Assembly (NCBI GenBank): GCA_963765785.1
Contig: CAVXXW010000020.1
Span: 1-64,000 of the forward strand
Length of the DNA stretch: 64,000 nucleotides
Origin: AC-32 sp963765785
GTDB taxonomy: Bacteria > Actinomycetota > Thermoleophilia > Gaiellales > Gaiellaceae
Direction: 5' to 3'
Each line of letters opens with the position of its first letter. The stretch's first letter is position 1. The position numbers were made by a program, and so were the translations under genes. The notes below the pieces were generated by a model. It made no database searches. It was not told where the DNA came from and saw only the letters and a list, made by a program, of their open reading frames with translations. Of this stretch, positions 55,871 through 63,726 are shown piece by piece.

Positions 55871-56284
55871 CTAGGCGGCGCTTGACGGAGCGAGCGCCTG
55901 GGCGACCTCCCAGCTGTGCCCCGCCGGGTCGGCAAACGTCGCCGTGCGCATGCCCCACTCCCGGTCGACGGGACCGCTCAGCAGTGTCACGCCTTTCGCC
56001 TCGAGCGCCGAGCATACGGCGTCGACGTCGTCGACCCAGATGCTGAGCTGGAAGCGTGAGCCGGCGTCTCGGCTCGCCACGACCTCCACCTGCTCCCCGG
56101 CCGAGGACACGGCGAGCAGGTTGACGAACAGCCCGTCGAACCTGACGCACGCCGAGGTGTCGTCCTCGAACACCGTCTCGACGCCGAACACGTCCTCGTA
56201 GAACGTCTTCGCGGCAGTCACGTCCTCGACGAAAAGGCTGATCGCGCTGATGCTCCCGAGGGAAGTCAGCTGCTGGGACATCAA
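55871..56284 (-). CDS. VOC-family (glyoxalase/bleomycin-resistance fold) protein
   Basis: 137 residues, intact: ISAISLFVEDVTAAKTFYED, VFGVETVFEDDTSACVRFDG, then FQLSIWVDDVDAVCSALEAK, GVTLLSGPVDREWGMRTATF and ADPAGHSWEVAQ. The two beta-alpha-beta-beta-beta halves and the DPAGHxWE end mark the vicinal oxygen chelate superfamily. Substrate unknown; the typical metal ligands are only partly recognisable. Start 56284 follows GAAAGGAGATC. Confidence 0.88.
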   Translation of the reverse strand: MMSQQLTSLGSISAISLFVEDVTAAKTFYEDVFGVETVFEDDTSACVRFDGLFVNLLAVSSAGEQVEVVASRDAGSRFQLSIWVDDVDAVCSALEAKGVTLLSGPVDREWGMRTATFADPAGHSWEVAQALAPSSAA

Positions 56285-56330
56285 GATCTCCTTTCTCGAT
56301 TGCCCTGTAGACGGCCCGGCGGCACCGAAC

Positions 56331-56765
56331 TCATCGGCGCTCGAGCTGCTGCTTCAGGTGCTCGAAGTCGCCGCGGAGCTCACGCTCGGCATGGCGCTTC
56401 AGCATCGGCTCGGCGAGCTTCATGAACGAGCCGGGCTGGCCCTCCACGATCACGTGGAGGAACGTCGAGCCGCCGCCGTCCTGCTCGACGAGCTGGTGGT
56501 CGACCGTGAACGGCACCGGGCCGTCGACGGTCGTCAGCGTCAGCCGCCGACCGGGCTCGAAGGTCGCCACCTCGAGCTCGTTCTCGACCTCGCGGCCCAT
56601 CGCCCGCCGCCGCTCGTGGATGCGCGCGCCCGCCTCGAAGGGGCCGTCGCAGCGCGACTCGAGGGCGCTCTGCTGCCACTCCGGCAGCCTGTCGAGATCC
56701 GTCAGCGCCGCGAAGACATCGTCGGGCGATCGTGCGATCTCGAGGGTGACGTCGATCCTGAGCAC
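56331..56765 (-). CDS. SRPBCC-family protein 2
   Basis: 144 residues, intact: LRIDVTLEIARSPDDVFAAL, TDLDRLPEWQQSALESRCDG, PFEAGARIHERRRAMGREVE, VATFEPGRRLTLTTVDGPVP, then a long C-terminal helix. This is the polyketide-cyclase/ligand-binding SRPBCC pattern (IxRSPDxVFAxLTDLDRLPEW). It lies between the VOC gene and the Hsp20 gene, and no function can be assigned. ATG 56765. Confidence 0.85.
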   Translation of the reverse strand: MLRIDVTLEIARSPDDVFAALTDLDRLPEWQQSALESRCDGPFEAGARIHERRRAMGREVENELEVATFEPGRRLTLTTVDGPVPFTVDHQLVEQDGGGSTFLHVIVEGQPGSFMKLAEPMLKRHAERELRGDFEHLKQQLERR

Positions 56766-56831
56766 CGCGGGAGGGTACCCCTCGACTCGCTACGTGGAAC
56801 AGCGCGGGGAAAGCCGCAGGCCCAATCCGGG

Positions 56832-56849
56832 CGTCACCCGATGCCGACG
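56832..56849. promoter_or_regulatory. Recurrent palindrome, copy 16 (degenerate)
   Basis: CGTCACCCGATGCCGACG, 50 bp upstream of the Hsp20 gene. Left half fits (TCACCC), right half is poor; the weakest member of the set. Confidence 0.3.
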
Positions 56850-56898
56850 GCCGCCTGCAGGGCGACGCTTACGTCGACCCGTGAAGGGAGGTGAAGAC

Positions 56899-57321
56899 AT
56901 GACCACGATGCTCAAGTGGACGCCCTTCCAGGAGTTCGACTCGATGGAGCGCCGAATGCGTAGGGCATTCGAGGGCCTCGGCTTCGCACCGGTCCTGCTG
57001 CCCGCCGCCGACGTCTACGAGACCGACGACGAGTTCGTGGTGGAGCTCGAGGTTCCGGGCTACGAGGAGAAGGAGCTCGGGATCGAGGTCTTCGACCATA
57101 CCGTCAGCGTGAGGGGTGTGCGCAAGGTGACGAAGGAAGAGCAGGACAAGGCCTTCCACGTGCACGAGCGACTTGAGCGGGAGTTCGAGCGCCGCTTCGA
57201 GCTTCCGGCCGAAGCTGACACGAAGCACGTCCACGCGACGTTCACGAAGGGCGTGCTCGAGCTGCGCACGCCGAAGCTCCCCGGCTCGAAGCCGCAGAAG
57301 GTCGAGATCGCGAAGAAGTGA
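56899..57321 (+). CDS. Hsp20/alpha-crystallin small heat-shock protein
   Basis: 140 residues, intact. The alpha-crystallin domain runs from about residue 35: LPAADVYETDDEFVVELEVP, GYEEKELGIEVFDHTVSVRG, FERRFELPAEADTKHVHATF and the conserved TKGVLELRTPKLP (GVLxxxxPK motif), tail KPQKVEIAKK. Small Hsp20 chaperones hold unfolded proteins during heat, oxidation or dormancy. ATG 56899 follows GGGAGG at good spacing. Single-gene unit; a weak palindrome lies 50 bp upstream. Confidence 0.95.
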   Translation: MTTMLKWTPFQEFDSMERRMRRAFEGLGFAPVLLPAADVYETDDEFVVELEVPGYEEKELGIEVFDHTVSVRGVRKVTKEEQDKAFHVHERLEREFERRFELPAEADTKHVHATFTKGVLELRTPKLPGSKPQKVEIAKK

Positions 57322-57474
57322 TCGCAGAGAGCGTTCCCAAGCCCGTCGTCTTGACCACGGGTCGTGGTAGGAGCTGCTACTCCGCCCTGCCTCGCGGTTC
57401 GCGGGTTCGCGCCGAGGCGGACGAGGTTGTGTGCCTATCCGCTTTGCGGCGTTCGTCGCCGTCGGCCGCGCGAT

Positions 57475-57597
57475 CTAGGAGAGTGGCGGGCGGATGTAGA
57501 TCACGCCCTCGTGCTTGTTCGGCACGAACGGCGCACCGATGCTCATGATGACCGCCTCGGCGTCCGGAATCCGCGCCGCCTCAACCTGGGCTTTCAT
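57475..57597 (-). CDS. Possible 40-residue protein
   Basis: ATG 57597 follows GGAGGAG at an ideal distance and gives MKAQVEAARIPDAEAVIMSI plus GAPFVPNKHEGVIYIRPPLS, then TAG. The even mixture of polar and apolar residues, the ribosome site and the compact size make it plausible as a small protein. I recognise no family, and a chance reading is not excluded. Confidence 0.35.
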   Translation of the reverse strand: MKAQVEAARIPDAEAVIMSIGAPFVPNKHEGVIYIRPPLS

Positions 57598-57716
57598 GTT
57601 CATCTCCTCCGCAGCAACGACGGTTCGATGATCTGCTGGATGAAGAAGCGTCGCATCGGGCTCAGCACGGAGCAGCCGTCCGGGAATGGCCGCACGCACT
57701 CTGCGATCATCCTCCC

Positions 57717-58034
57717 GTGGACCGTGTGGTGATCATCGCCCGGTTGAGGAGCGGATCCGAGGAGCGTGCCGCGGAACTGATCGCCGAGGGCGCACCGTTC
57801 AAACTCGAGCAGAGCGGCTTCGACCGTCACGCCGTCTACCTGTCGGCGACGGAGGTCGTCTTCGTTTTCGAAGGACCCGAGGTCGACGCGCGCGTCGACG
57901 ATCTGATCGAGGACCGGTTTCGCTCGATGACCTCCGATGCGTTCGAGGAGTGGCGGCCGCTGATCGAGGACCACCCCCGGATCGCGCGGGAGCGCTACTT
58001 CTGGGAGCGCGGCGGCCGCGACCCGGACGAGTAG
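57717..58034 (+). CDS. Conserved hypothetical protein, ABM-like size
   Basis: 105 residues from GTG 57717: DRVVIIARLRSGSEERAAEL, IAEGAPFKLEQSGFDRHAVY, LSATEVVFVFEGPEVDARVD, DLIEDRFRSMTSDAFEEWRP, then FWERGGRDPDE. The beta-alpha-beta-beta pattern with VVIIARLRxG and VVFVFEGP strands resembles a ferredoxin-like monooxygenase (ABM) fold. No function can be claimed. It ends about 110 bases before tRNA-Lys. Confidence 0.65.
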   Translation: MDRVVIIARLRSGSEERAAELIAEGAPFKLEQSGFDRHAVYLSATEVVFVFEGPEVDARVDDLIEDRFRSMTSDAFEEWRPLIEDHPRIARERYFWERGGRDPDE

Positions 58035-58142
58035 CCGGGGGACCATGCTCGCCGGAGCGCCTCGCGCAAGACCATGGCTCGACCGGACGAGAGATCTTGC
58101 GCCCAGCCGAGCGCGGCCTCTCGGCGCTAGCATCGCTGCTTC

Positions 58143-58215
58143 GGGCCGGTAGCTCAGTTGGTAGAGCAGGGGACTTTTAATCCCAAGGTCGGAGGTTCGA
58201 TCCCTCCCCGGCCCA
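58143..58215 (+). tRNA. tRNA-Lys (TTT)
   Basis: 73-nt cloverleaf: acceptor GGGCCGG pairs with CCGGCCC plus discriminator A, D arm TAGCTCAGTTGGTAGAGC, anticodon loop ACTTTTAAT with TTT, T arm GGTTCGATCC. An integrase remnant lies immediately downstream on the opposite strand. Confidence 0.95.
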
Positions 58216-58224
58216 TCCAAGAAG

Positions 58225-58428
58225 CGCCTGCAAATCGGCCATTTCTGCACGCGCACAGCACGGCCCGTGTTTGGGCGGGAGGGTTGGCTCGACCCGTGGG
58301 ATGCCGGCGCGAGCCATCGCCGGGTAGAGATGCCGCCGGAGCACGACCGTGGGCGTCAGGAAGCCGGTGCCGTTGGCGGCGGGAAAGACGAGGCTGTCGT
58401 CGTTGCCACTCCCCCACTCGCCCCGCAA
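58225..58428 (-). pseudogene. Tyrosine-recombinase integrase remnant next to tRNA-Lys
   Basis: On the minus strand: DDSLVFPAANGTGFLTPTVV, LRRHLYPAMARAGIPRV. The pattern LVFPxxxGxxLxPxxVLRRxLxPAxxRAGIPxV precedes the catalytic HxLRH box in phage-type tyrosine recombinases. The catalytic part is missing. The remaining DNA runs to within 10 bases of the 3' end of tRNA-Lys, the usual attachment site for such elements, so this is probably the scar of an integrated island. Confidence 0.55.
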
Positions 58429-58479
58429 TCGAGTGAGCAGCTCGACTACGTCGGAGATCAGATCGACGTCACGACGCTC

Positions 58480-58655
58480 GCAACTACGCGGGCGCGCTCC
58501 CGGACGGGATCACCATTTACCGGCGTCCGCTCGAGCAACTCTACGGACACGATCCTGCGTTGCTCGAGCGGCAGATCGGGCGCGTCGTGCTGCACGAGGT
58601 CGCGCACCAGTTCGGAGTCAGCGACCAGCGGCTGACCGAGCTCGATCGCTACTGA
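58480..58655 (+). pseudogene. Zincin-like metallopeptidase, C-terminal remnant
   Basis: Plus-strand reading gives LPDGITIYRRPLEQLYGHDP, ALLERQIGRVVLHEVAHQFG and VSDQRLTELDRY, stop 58653. HEVAHQFG is the HExxH zinc site of the small zincin-like peptidase family (PF06262 type, about 110-130 residues). The N-terminal half is replaced by unrelated sequence next to the integrase remnant, so the gene appears cut by the same event. Confidence 0.65.
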
Positions 58656-58673
58656 CGTCCCGGCGGTGAGCGT

Positions 58674-59693
58674 TTAGGCGCGCGCCTCGCGGAACGTGAC
58701 GAGCCGGCCTCGCCGCTCGTCCCACAGCTTCAATCTCGTCGCGCGCAGCCCTTGGCGCAGCGTAAGTGGCGGCACCGTCTGGAGACGGTCGGTCCCGTTG
58801 TGCGCCGCTTGCAGGTTGTAGTTCGGGATCCCGACGCTGAGGTGATGCACGTGATGGAAGCCGATGTTGCCGGTGAAGAACCGCAGCACGCCCGGCAGCT
58901 TCAGATACGAGCTTCCGACGAGCGCGGCGTGGTCGTAGCGCCAGACGGCATGGTCCTGCCAGTAGGTGTCTTCGAACTGGTGTTGCACATAGAAAAGCCA
59001 GATCCCGATTGCGCCGCTGACTGCAAACACGGGGCCCTGCACGAGCAGGTAGTCGCGCCAGCCGATCGTCAGGCAGAGCGCCGCGACGATGAGTGCGAGC
59101 GCGAGGTTGGTTGCCAGCACGCTGTTCCGGACCCGCGGCCGCGACCCGCCCGGCACGAAGCGCGGCTTCAGCACGAATACGAAGAGCCAACCAAGGCCGA
59201 ACATGACGAGCGGATTACGGACGAGCTGGTAGACGATCCGCCGCCACGCAGGAAGCGCCTGGTACTCGGCGACCGTCAGCGTCGCGATGTCCCCCACTCC
59301 GCGCCGGTCGAGATCTCCAGCCGTCGCATGGTGCACCGCATGCTCATGCTGCCAGCCGCGAAACGGCAGCCACATCAGCAAACCCAGTGGAACACCCAAC
59401 AAGTCGTTCGCGCGGCGCGTGCGCATGAACGATCCATGCGTGCAGTCGTGGAACACGATGAACGTACGGACCAGAAACGCCGATGCGGGCAAGACGAGCA
59501 GGAGAGACAACAACACCGAGACGCGCAGCGCGAACGTCATCGCGACGAGCAACGCGACATACGGGACCACCGACGTACCGAGGTCGAGCAGGCTCCGACC
59601 AAGCCGCGGCTCCGCGTAGGCGTCGAGGACACCCCGCCAGGAGCGCGGCGAATCGGAGCCGGTGAAAGAATCGGGCGACGCCACAGCAGCCAT
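58674..59693 (-). CDS. Membrane fatty acid desaturase
   Basis: 339 residues, intact. The three histidine boxes of the di-iron site are present: FHDCTHGS at about residue 80, HEHAVHHATAGD at about 115, and GFHHVHHLSVGIPNY at about 275. Helices pair around them (VVPYVALLVAMTFALRVSVL; VFAVSGAIGIWLFYVQHQFE). It would introduce a double bond into acyl chains or act on a related lipid, tuning membrane fluidity. I chose ATG 59693 (MAAVASPDSF), with GGAGG upstream; a longer in-frame start at 59735 falls within transposase remnant sequence. Confidence 0.92.
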   Translation of the reverse strand: MAAVASPDSFTGSDSPRSWRGVLDAYAEPRLGRSLLDLGTSVVPYVALLVAMTFALRVSVLLSLLLVLPASAFLVRTFIVFHDCTHGSFMRTRRANDLLGVPLGLLMWLPFRGWQHEHAVHHATAGDLDRRGVGDIATLTVAEYQALPAWRRIVYQLVRNPLVMFGLGWLFVFVLKPRFVPGGSRPRVRNSVLATNLALALIVAALCLTIGWRDYLLVQGPVFAVSGAIGIWLFYVQHQFEDTYWQDHAVWRYDHAALVGSSYLKLPGVLRFFTGNIGFHHVHHLSVGIPNYNLQAAHNGTDRLQTVPPLTLRQGLRATRLKLWDERRGRLVTFREARA

Positions 59694-59703
59694 TGTTGCG
59701 GAA

Positions 59704-59995
59704 CCTCCGTGCCACCGTGGGCACGCGGCCGCCACTGTGGGCCGTGTGGCGGTCTCATCGGCGAGGAGGGTGCGGTAGACGACGTCGGAGAGGCTGGGGC
59801 GGCGCCGCCTGAGTGCCTCCTTGCGCGTGTTGCCCTGCGCAACCCGTCGCTCGAAATAGGCGCGGCCGAGTGCCGGTTCGCGGGCCTGGGTGAGCGCGAT
59901 CCGGTGCAGCGCTGAGCGACCTGGCGGTTGCCGGTGCGCGCGAGTCGGGCGACGACGGAAGACCGCGGACGCGCTCGAACTGGAGCGCGCGCCGC
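59704..59995 (-). mobile_element. IS110-family transposase C-terminal remnant
   Basis: Minus-strand reading gives LHRIALTQAREPALGRAYFE, RRVAQGNTRKEALRRRRPSL and SDVVYRTLLADE, preceded in another frame by RLARTGNRQVAQR. LHRxAxxxxxxxPxxRAYxxRRxxxGKxxxEALRxLxRxLxxxVYRxL is the tail of the IS116/IS110/IS902 (transposase_20) type. Only about 90 residues remain, with at least one frameshift; no terminal repeats are seen, which is normal for IS110. It lies directly upstream of the desaturase and may have displaced its promoter. Confidence 0.6.
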
Positions 59996-60003
59996 GAGCG
60001 GCG

Positions 60004-60618
60004 TCAGCTTTCCTTCAGCACCGAGTACCAGACACGCTCTGCAACCTCGCGGAGATCGTCGCTCGTGCGCGCGAGCCTTCGGTAGAGCTCGCGCTTGGCG
60101 GCGACCTCGCGCAGGTCGTCGACCGCGACCAGCGCCGACATCGACTGGCGGTAGACCTTCTCGACTCGACTCTGGCTCTTCGCAGCACGGTCCGCGGCAT
60201 CTGTCGCCGCGACCCGCGCTCCGGCCGCGAGCTGCTCGAACGCCTCGCTGAGATCCCGAACACCCTCTGCGAGCTCGGCTGCCATCTCCGAGATCGCCCG
60301 GTCCGGACCGGTCTCCATCACCTCCGCCTCGCGAACTGCGTTCTTCGCACTGTTCAGCACACGGTCAAGTTCCGTCGAGAGCTCGAAGATGTCCTCTGGC
60401 TCGAGCGGCGTCGTGAACGAGATGCTCAGCGCAGCGCGGAGCTCGCGCTTGCGATCGTCGGCTCGGTGCTCGCAGTCCCGCAGGCGATCCGCGGCGCCCG
60501 GCTCGCCCACCGACCAGGCGATGAGCGCCTCCATACCCTCCACCGTGATCGCGGTCTGCTCGCGCAACATGCCGAGGACGTCCGGCGTCTCGGGCAGAAA
60601 CCAGCGGCCTCGCGTCAT
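60004..60618 (-). CDS. PhoU-like DUF47 protein
   Basis: 204 residues, intact, almost entirely helical: TPDVLGMLREQTAITVEGME, LRDCEHRADDRKRELRAALS, ISFTTPLEPEDIFELSTELD, RVLNSAKNAVREAEVM and a long second helical half ending VWYSVLKES. EHxADD(x)KRxL and TPLxPEDIFxLSxxLDxVL are DUF47 signatures of PhoU-like partners of PiT carriers. The ATG overlaps the PiT stop (ATGA), so the pair is translationally coupled. It probably gates or regulates the phosphate transporter. Confidence 0.92.
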   Translation of the reverse strand: MTRGRWFLPETPDVLGMLREQTAITVEGMEALIAWSVGEPGAADRLRDCEHRADDRKRELRAALSISFTTPLEPEDIFELSTELDRVLNSAKNAVREAEVMETGPDRAISEMAAELAEGVRDLSEAFEQLAAGARVAATDAADRAAKSQSRVEKVYRQSMSALVAVDDLREVAAKRELYRRLARTSDDLREVAERVWYSVLKES

Positions 60619-61619
60619 CCGACGGCCCTCCACACAAGGAACGTACCGGCACCGAGGGCGGCGGATCCCGGGAGGGTCAAGAGCCAGGCGAAGGCGATCG
60701 ATCGGACGACGGCCCAGCGGACGTGCCGCCACCGGCGCCGCCCGGTGCCGACCCCGACCACCGAGGAGACGACGACGTGGGTGGTCGAGACCGGAGCCCC
60801 CAGGTACGAGGCGGGCAGAATGACCGCTGTCGAGCCGGTCTGACTAGCGAAGCCGTCGATCGGCGCCAGGTGGAAGATCCCCCGGCCGACCGTGCGGACG
60901 ATCCGCCATCCGCCGAGCGCCGTTCCGAGCGTGATCGCCGCTCCGCAGCCGACCTTCGCCCAGAGCGGAACCTCGAACGTCTGCAATCTGCCCGCAGCCA
61001 GTAGCAGCGCAGCGATCACTCCCATCGACTTCTGTGCATCGTTCGACCCGTGCGCGAAGGAGAGAGCAGCCGCCATGCCCCACTCTGCACCGACAATGGG
61101 GCCTCCGGCTCGACGCGTCGCCCGGCGGAGCACAAGCCGGCTGAGCCGGATGCACGCGAACCCCAACGCAAGACCGATCAGCGGCGAGACCGCGAGCGCG
61201 ATCAGGACGCCGAAGACGCCGACCGGTCGCCAGCCGTTCAGCCCGCCCCACTGAACCGCACCGATCCCACCTTCGACGAGCGCCGCGCCTACGAGACCGC
61301 CGACGAGCGCGTGCGCAGAGCTCGACGGCAACCCTCGCCACCAGGTGAGGAGGTTCCAGAGGACCGCCCCGAGCGCACCCGAGCCGATCACGACGACAGC
61401 CTCCGCGCCTGAGACTGTCACGATCCCCGCGATCGTGTCGGCGACGGCGGTCCCGACGAGGAGCGCGCCCAACATGTTGAAGACCGCCGACAGGGCGATG
61501 GCCTGCCCAGGCAGAGCGCCGCGCGTGGCCACGAACGTCGCAATCGAGTTCGCCGCGTCGTGGAACCCGTTCGTCAGCGCGAACGCGAACGCAAACGCGA
61601 CAGCCAACCCGAGAGCCAC
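60615..61619 (-). CDS. pit: Inorganic phosphate transporter, PiT family
   Basis: 334 residues, intact. The two signature loops are present: ALTNGFHDAANSIATFVATR near the N-terminus and LSFAHGSNDAQKSMGVIAAL in the second half, each containing the GxxDxAN/NDxQK phosphate-site motif of PiT. About ten hydrophobic segments follow an inverted-repeat topology. It takes up phosphate with H+ or Na+. It is followed, with a 4-base overlap, by the DUF47 gene. Confidence 0.93.
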   Translation of the reverse strand: MALGLAVAFAFAFALTNGFHDAANSIATFVATRGALPGQAIALSAVFNMLGALLVGTAVADTIAGIVTVSGAEAVVVIGSGALGAVLWNLLTWWRGLPSSSAHALVGGLVGAALVEGGIGAVQWGGLNGWRPVGVFGVLIALAVSPLIGLALGFACIRLSRLVLRRATRRAGGPIVGAEWGMAAALSFAHGSNDAQKSMGVIAALLLAAGRLQTFEVPLWAKVGCGAAITLGTALGGWRIVRTVGRGIFHLAPIDGFASQTGSTAVILPASYLGAPVSTTHVVVSSVVGVGTGRRRWRHVRWAVVRSIAFAWLLTLPGSAALGAGTFLVWRAVG

Positions 61620-61880
61620 GGGTCAATCATCTGCTCCACGCCCACTGGGCGAGCGAATCCGTCGGCCGCGAAGGAGGCGAAACCGTAGACCCGTGTTCCC
61701 GCCCCAGCCCGCGTCGGCTTGGCGGCTGATTCGGGATGCCGCTGCGGGCCCGGTTCGATCGCGAGCCGGGGGGGTCTGCGGTCGAGCCGGGCGGCGTCGA
61801 TGCTCTTCATGTGTTGCCAGTCGCCTCATCGCCCAAAGCGCACGCTAGGCTCGCCCAACACCCTCGAGCGGAGGTCGACC

Positions 61881-62867
61881 ATGTATGAGCCATGGAACGC
61901 CCTTGAGGCGCCCCGGTTTACGGGGCCACGGACGTACGCCCGGCTGCCTTGGGTGAAGGAGTTCGACGGGGTGGACGCCGCCGTGTACGGCCTCCCATGG
62001 GACGGTGGTACGTCGTTTCGGCCCGGAGCTCGGTTCGGCCCGGAAGCGATTCGCTCGGCATCGGGCATGATCCGAACGTACAACCCTGTCCAGCGCGTGC
62101 AGGTGTTCGGGGCCCTGTCGACGATCGACTTCGGCGATGCGCCCACCGCTCCTGGGTACATCGAGGAGTCGCTGAAGCGCATGGAGCGCTTTGTAACCCC
62201 GATCGCCCAAGCAAGTGTCATCGGCATTGGAATGGGCGGCGACCATTCGGTCGCGCTCGCCGAGCTCCGTGCGCTCGCTGAGGTACACGGTCGCCTTGGG
62301 CTCGTGCAGCTCGACGCGCACACCGACCTGCATGACACCTACTACGACTTGCCCTACTCGCACGGCACGATGTTTCGACGGGCAATCATGGAGGACGTCC
62401 TCGACCCTGCCCGCGTGATCCAGGCGGGGATGCGGGGGTCGTTGTACGCCGCGGGCGACGAAGACATCCCCTCCGACCTCGGAGTCGAGACGATCACGTG
62501 GATCGAGCTGGCACTCTTGAGTCCCGAAGAGTTCGCGGCACGAGCACAGCGGCGAATCGGCAGCGGGCCCGCGTTCCTGACCTTCGATGTGGACTTCGTC
62601 GATCCCGCCTACTGTCCAGGTACGGGGACGCCAGAAGTTGCCGGCCCAACGGGTTTCGAGGCGATGCAATATCTCCGAGCACTCGCCGGAATCGATTTCG
62701 TGGGTTATGACGTCGTTGAAGTTGCTCCCCAGTACGACAGCCCGGGACAAATCACCGCGCTGTTCGCAGCCAACGCGATTTTCGAGATGCTCTCGATGAT
62801 CGCAAAGCGACGGCAGTCTGAAGCGGAGGAGACCGCCGCGGCGGGGTCGCCCATTCCCACCTCGTAG
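61881..62867 (+). CDS. Agmatinase/arginase-family ureohydrolase
   Basis: 328 residues, intact. The Mn2+-binding motifs are in order: IGMGGDHSVAL (His), LVQLDAHTDLHD (DxHxD), and FLTFDVDFVDPAYCPGTGTP (DxD). The N-terminal VYGLPWDGGTSFRPGARFGP and AIRSASGMI are typical of SpeB-like agmatinases and guanidinobutyrases rather than arginase. It hydrolyses a guanidino compound to urea plus an amine. ATG 61881 follows GCGGAGG. With arcABCD elsewhere in the window it suggests active arginine metabolism, although the exact substrate is unproven. Confidence 0.9.
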   Translation: MYEPWNALEAPRFTGPRTYARLPWVKEFDGVDAAVYGLPWDGGTSFRPGARFGPEAIRSASGMIRTYNPVQRVQVFGALSTIDFGDAPTAPGYIEESLKRMERFVTPIAQASVIGIGMGGDHSVALAELRALAEVHGRLGLVQLDAHTDLHDTYYDLPYSHGTMFRRAIMEDVLDPARVIQAGMRGSLYAAGDEDIPSDLGVETITWIELALLSPEEFAARAQRRIGSGPAFLTFDVDFVDPAYCPGTGTPEVAGPTGFEAMQYLRALAGIDFVGYDVVEVAPQYDSPGQITALFAANAIFEMLSMIAKRRQSEAEETAAAGSPIPTS

Positions 62868-63289
62868 GACACCCGGGCTGCCTGTCTAGATGCGCAGCCA
62901 GAGATCGACATCGATCGACCTCGCAAAGAGGCTGCCGCCGAGACGTTCAGTCCGGACAACGCGACGAGCTGGTACGAGAACATCGAGACGGCTGAATTAA
63001 GACTCCGAAGCCTCTTGCGGTCGGCTCCCGGATCGCATTGGTGGCCCGTTTTTTCGGTCGCCAGCTGGTCTACACCTATGGGTGATATAGAGGCGAGAGA
63101 CCGTGGGATTGACCATCCCGTGTGTGCCCTCCCGCGGGACGCGTGTCGACGATGTTGGAAGGACGTGCTGTGGAGCCGTGTCGCTTCTCGGCTCATCTGC
63201 GACACAACAACCCGGTCAGCGAACGCGTTTGAGGTGCGCGAGGTTGATGTGGAGGTCGGCGATGCCCTCGGCGGCGCGACGAGCCCCGC
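62868..63289. other. Gene-poor stretch with an SRPBCC remnant (62900-63000)
   Basis: Plus-strand codons from about 62905 read PEIDIDRPRKEAAAETFSPD, NATSWYENIETAE, the opening of an SRPBCC-fold protein (DIDRPxEEVxxFxxDPxNxxxWYxNI). It has no start codon in frame and the remainder does not continue the fold, so it is a remnant. The rest of the stretch to 63289 shows no convincing gene on either strand. Confidence 0.4.
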
Positions 63290-63703
63290 TCACACCCCCA
63301 GCGCGCTCGCGGCCTTCTCGAACTGCTCCTCGCGCACGTACACCAGGTACCCGAAGGAGCCGCGGCCGTCGGTCACGCCCGAGGACGCGTAGATGTCCAC
63401 GCCTCCCTCGACGAGCCGCTCATGAACGCCCGCGAAGGCACCGAGCTCGTCGTCGCCCTGCACAAGAAGCGCGTGGTATGGGCCATCGAGCGGAAGGCCG
63501 ACGGCGCGCCCTTCGGCGACCAACTTGTTCGGGTCCTCCGGGAAGAGCGCGAACTGCGCCAGGCCGGGCCCGCTCGGCACTGCGGTGAAGGCGAGCAGGT
63601 CCACCCCGCGCTCGGCGAACTGCGAGAGGACACGGTACGCCGCCCCCAACTCGTCACGGACGTTCGCGTAGTAGTACTCGACGCTGCGGATCGTGAAAGG
63701 CAT
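63290..63703 (-). CDS. ACT-domain-like conserved protein
   Basis: 137 residues, intact: FTIRSVEYYYANVRDELGAA, YRVLSQFAERGVDLLAFTAV, PSGPGLAQFALFPEDPNKLV, then LVQGDDELGAFAGVHERLVE, GGVDIYASSGVTDGRGSFGY and LVYVREEQFEKAASALGV. Two copies of a beta-alpha-beta-beta-alpha pattern (each with a GVDxxAxxxV strand) suggest paired ACT domains, which bind amino acids or other small regulators. No catalytic domain is attached. ATG 63703 (MPFTIRSVEY). Confidence 0.75.
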   Translation of the reverse strand: MPFTIRSVEYYYANVRDELGAAYRVLSQFAERGVDLLAFTAVPSGPGLAQFALFPEDPNKLVAEGRAVGLPLDGPYHALLVQGDDELGAFAGVHERLVEGGVDIYASSGVTDGRGSFGYLVYVREEQFEKAASALGV

Positions 63704-63726
63704 CGCGCTCTTGCTTCCGTTTCACT

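Noticed and set aside
58154..58428. Protein-like reading through the 3' end of tRNA-Lys (GEGSNLRPWD)
   Set aside because: The last residues come from the tRNA itself. Only the upstream integrase-like part is kept as a remnant.
58225..59995. An intact prophage or island
   Set aside because: Only an integrase fragment and a transposase tail are present; no structural, replication or cargo genes accompany them.
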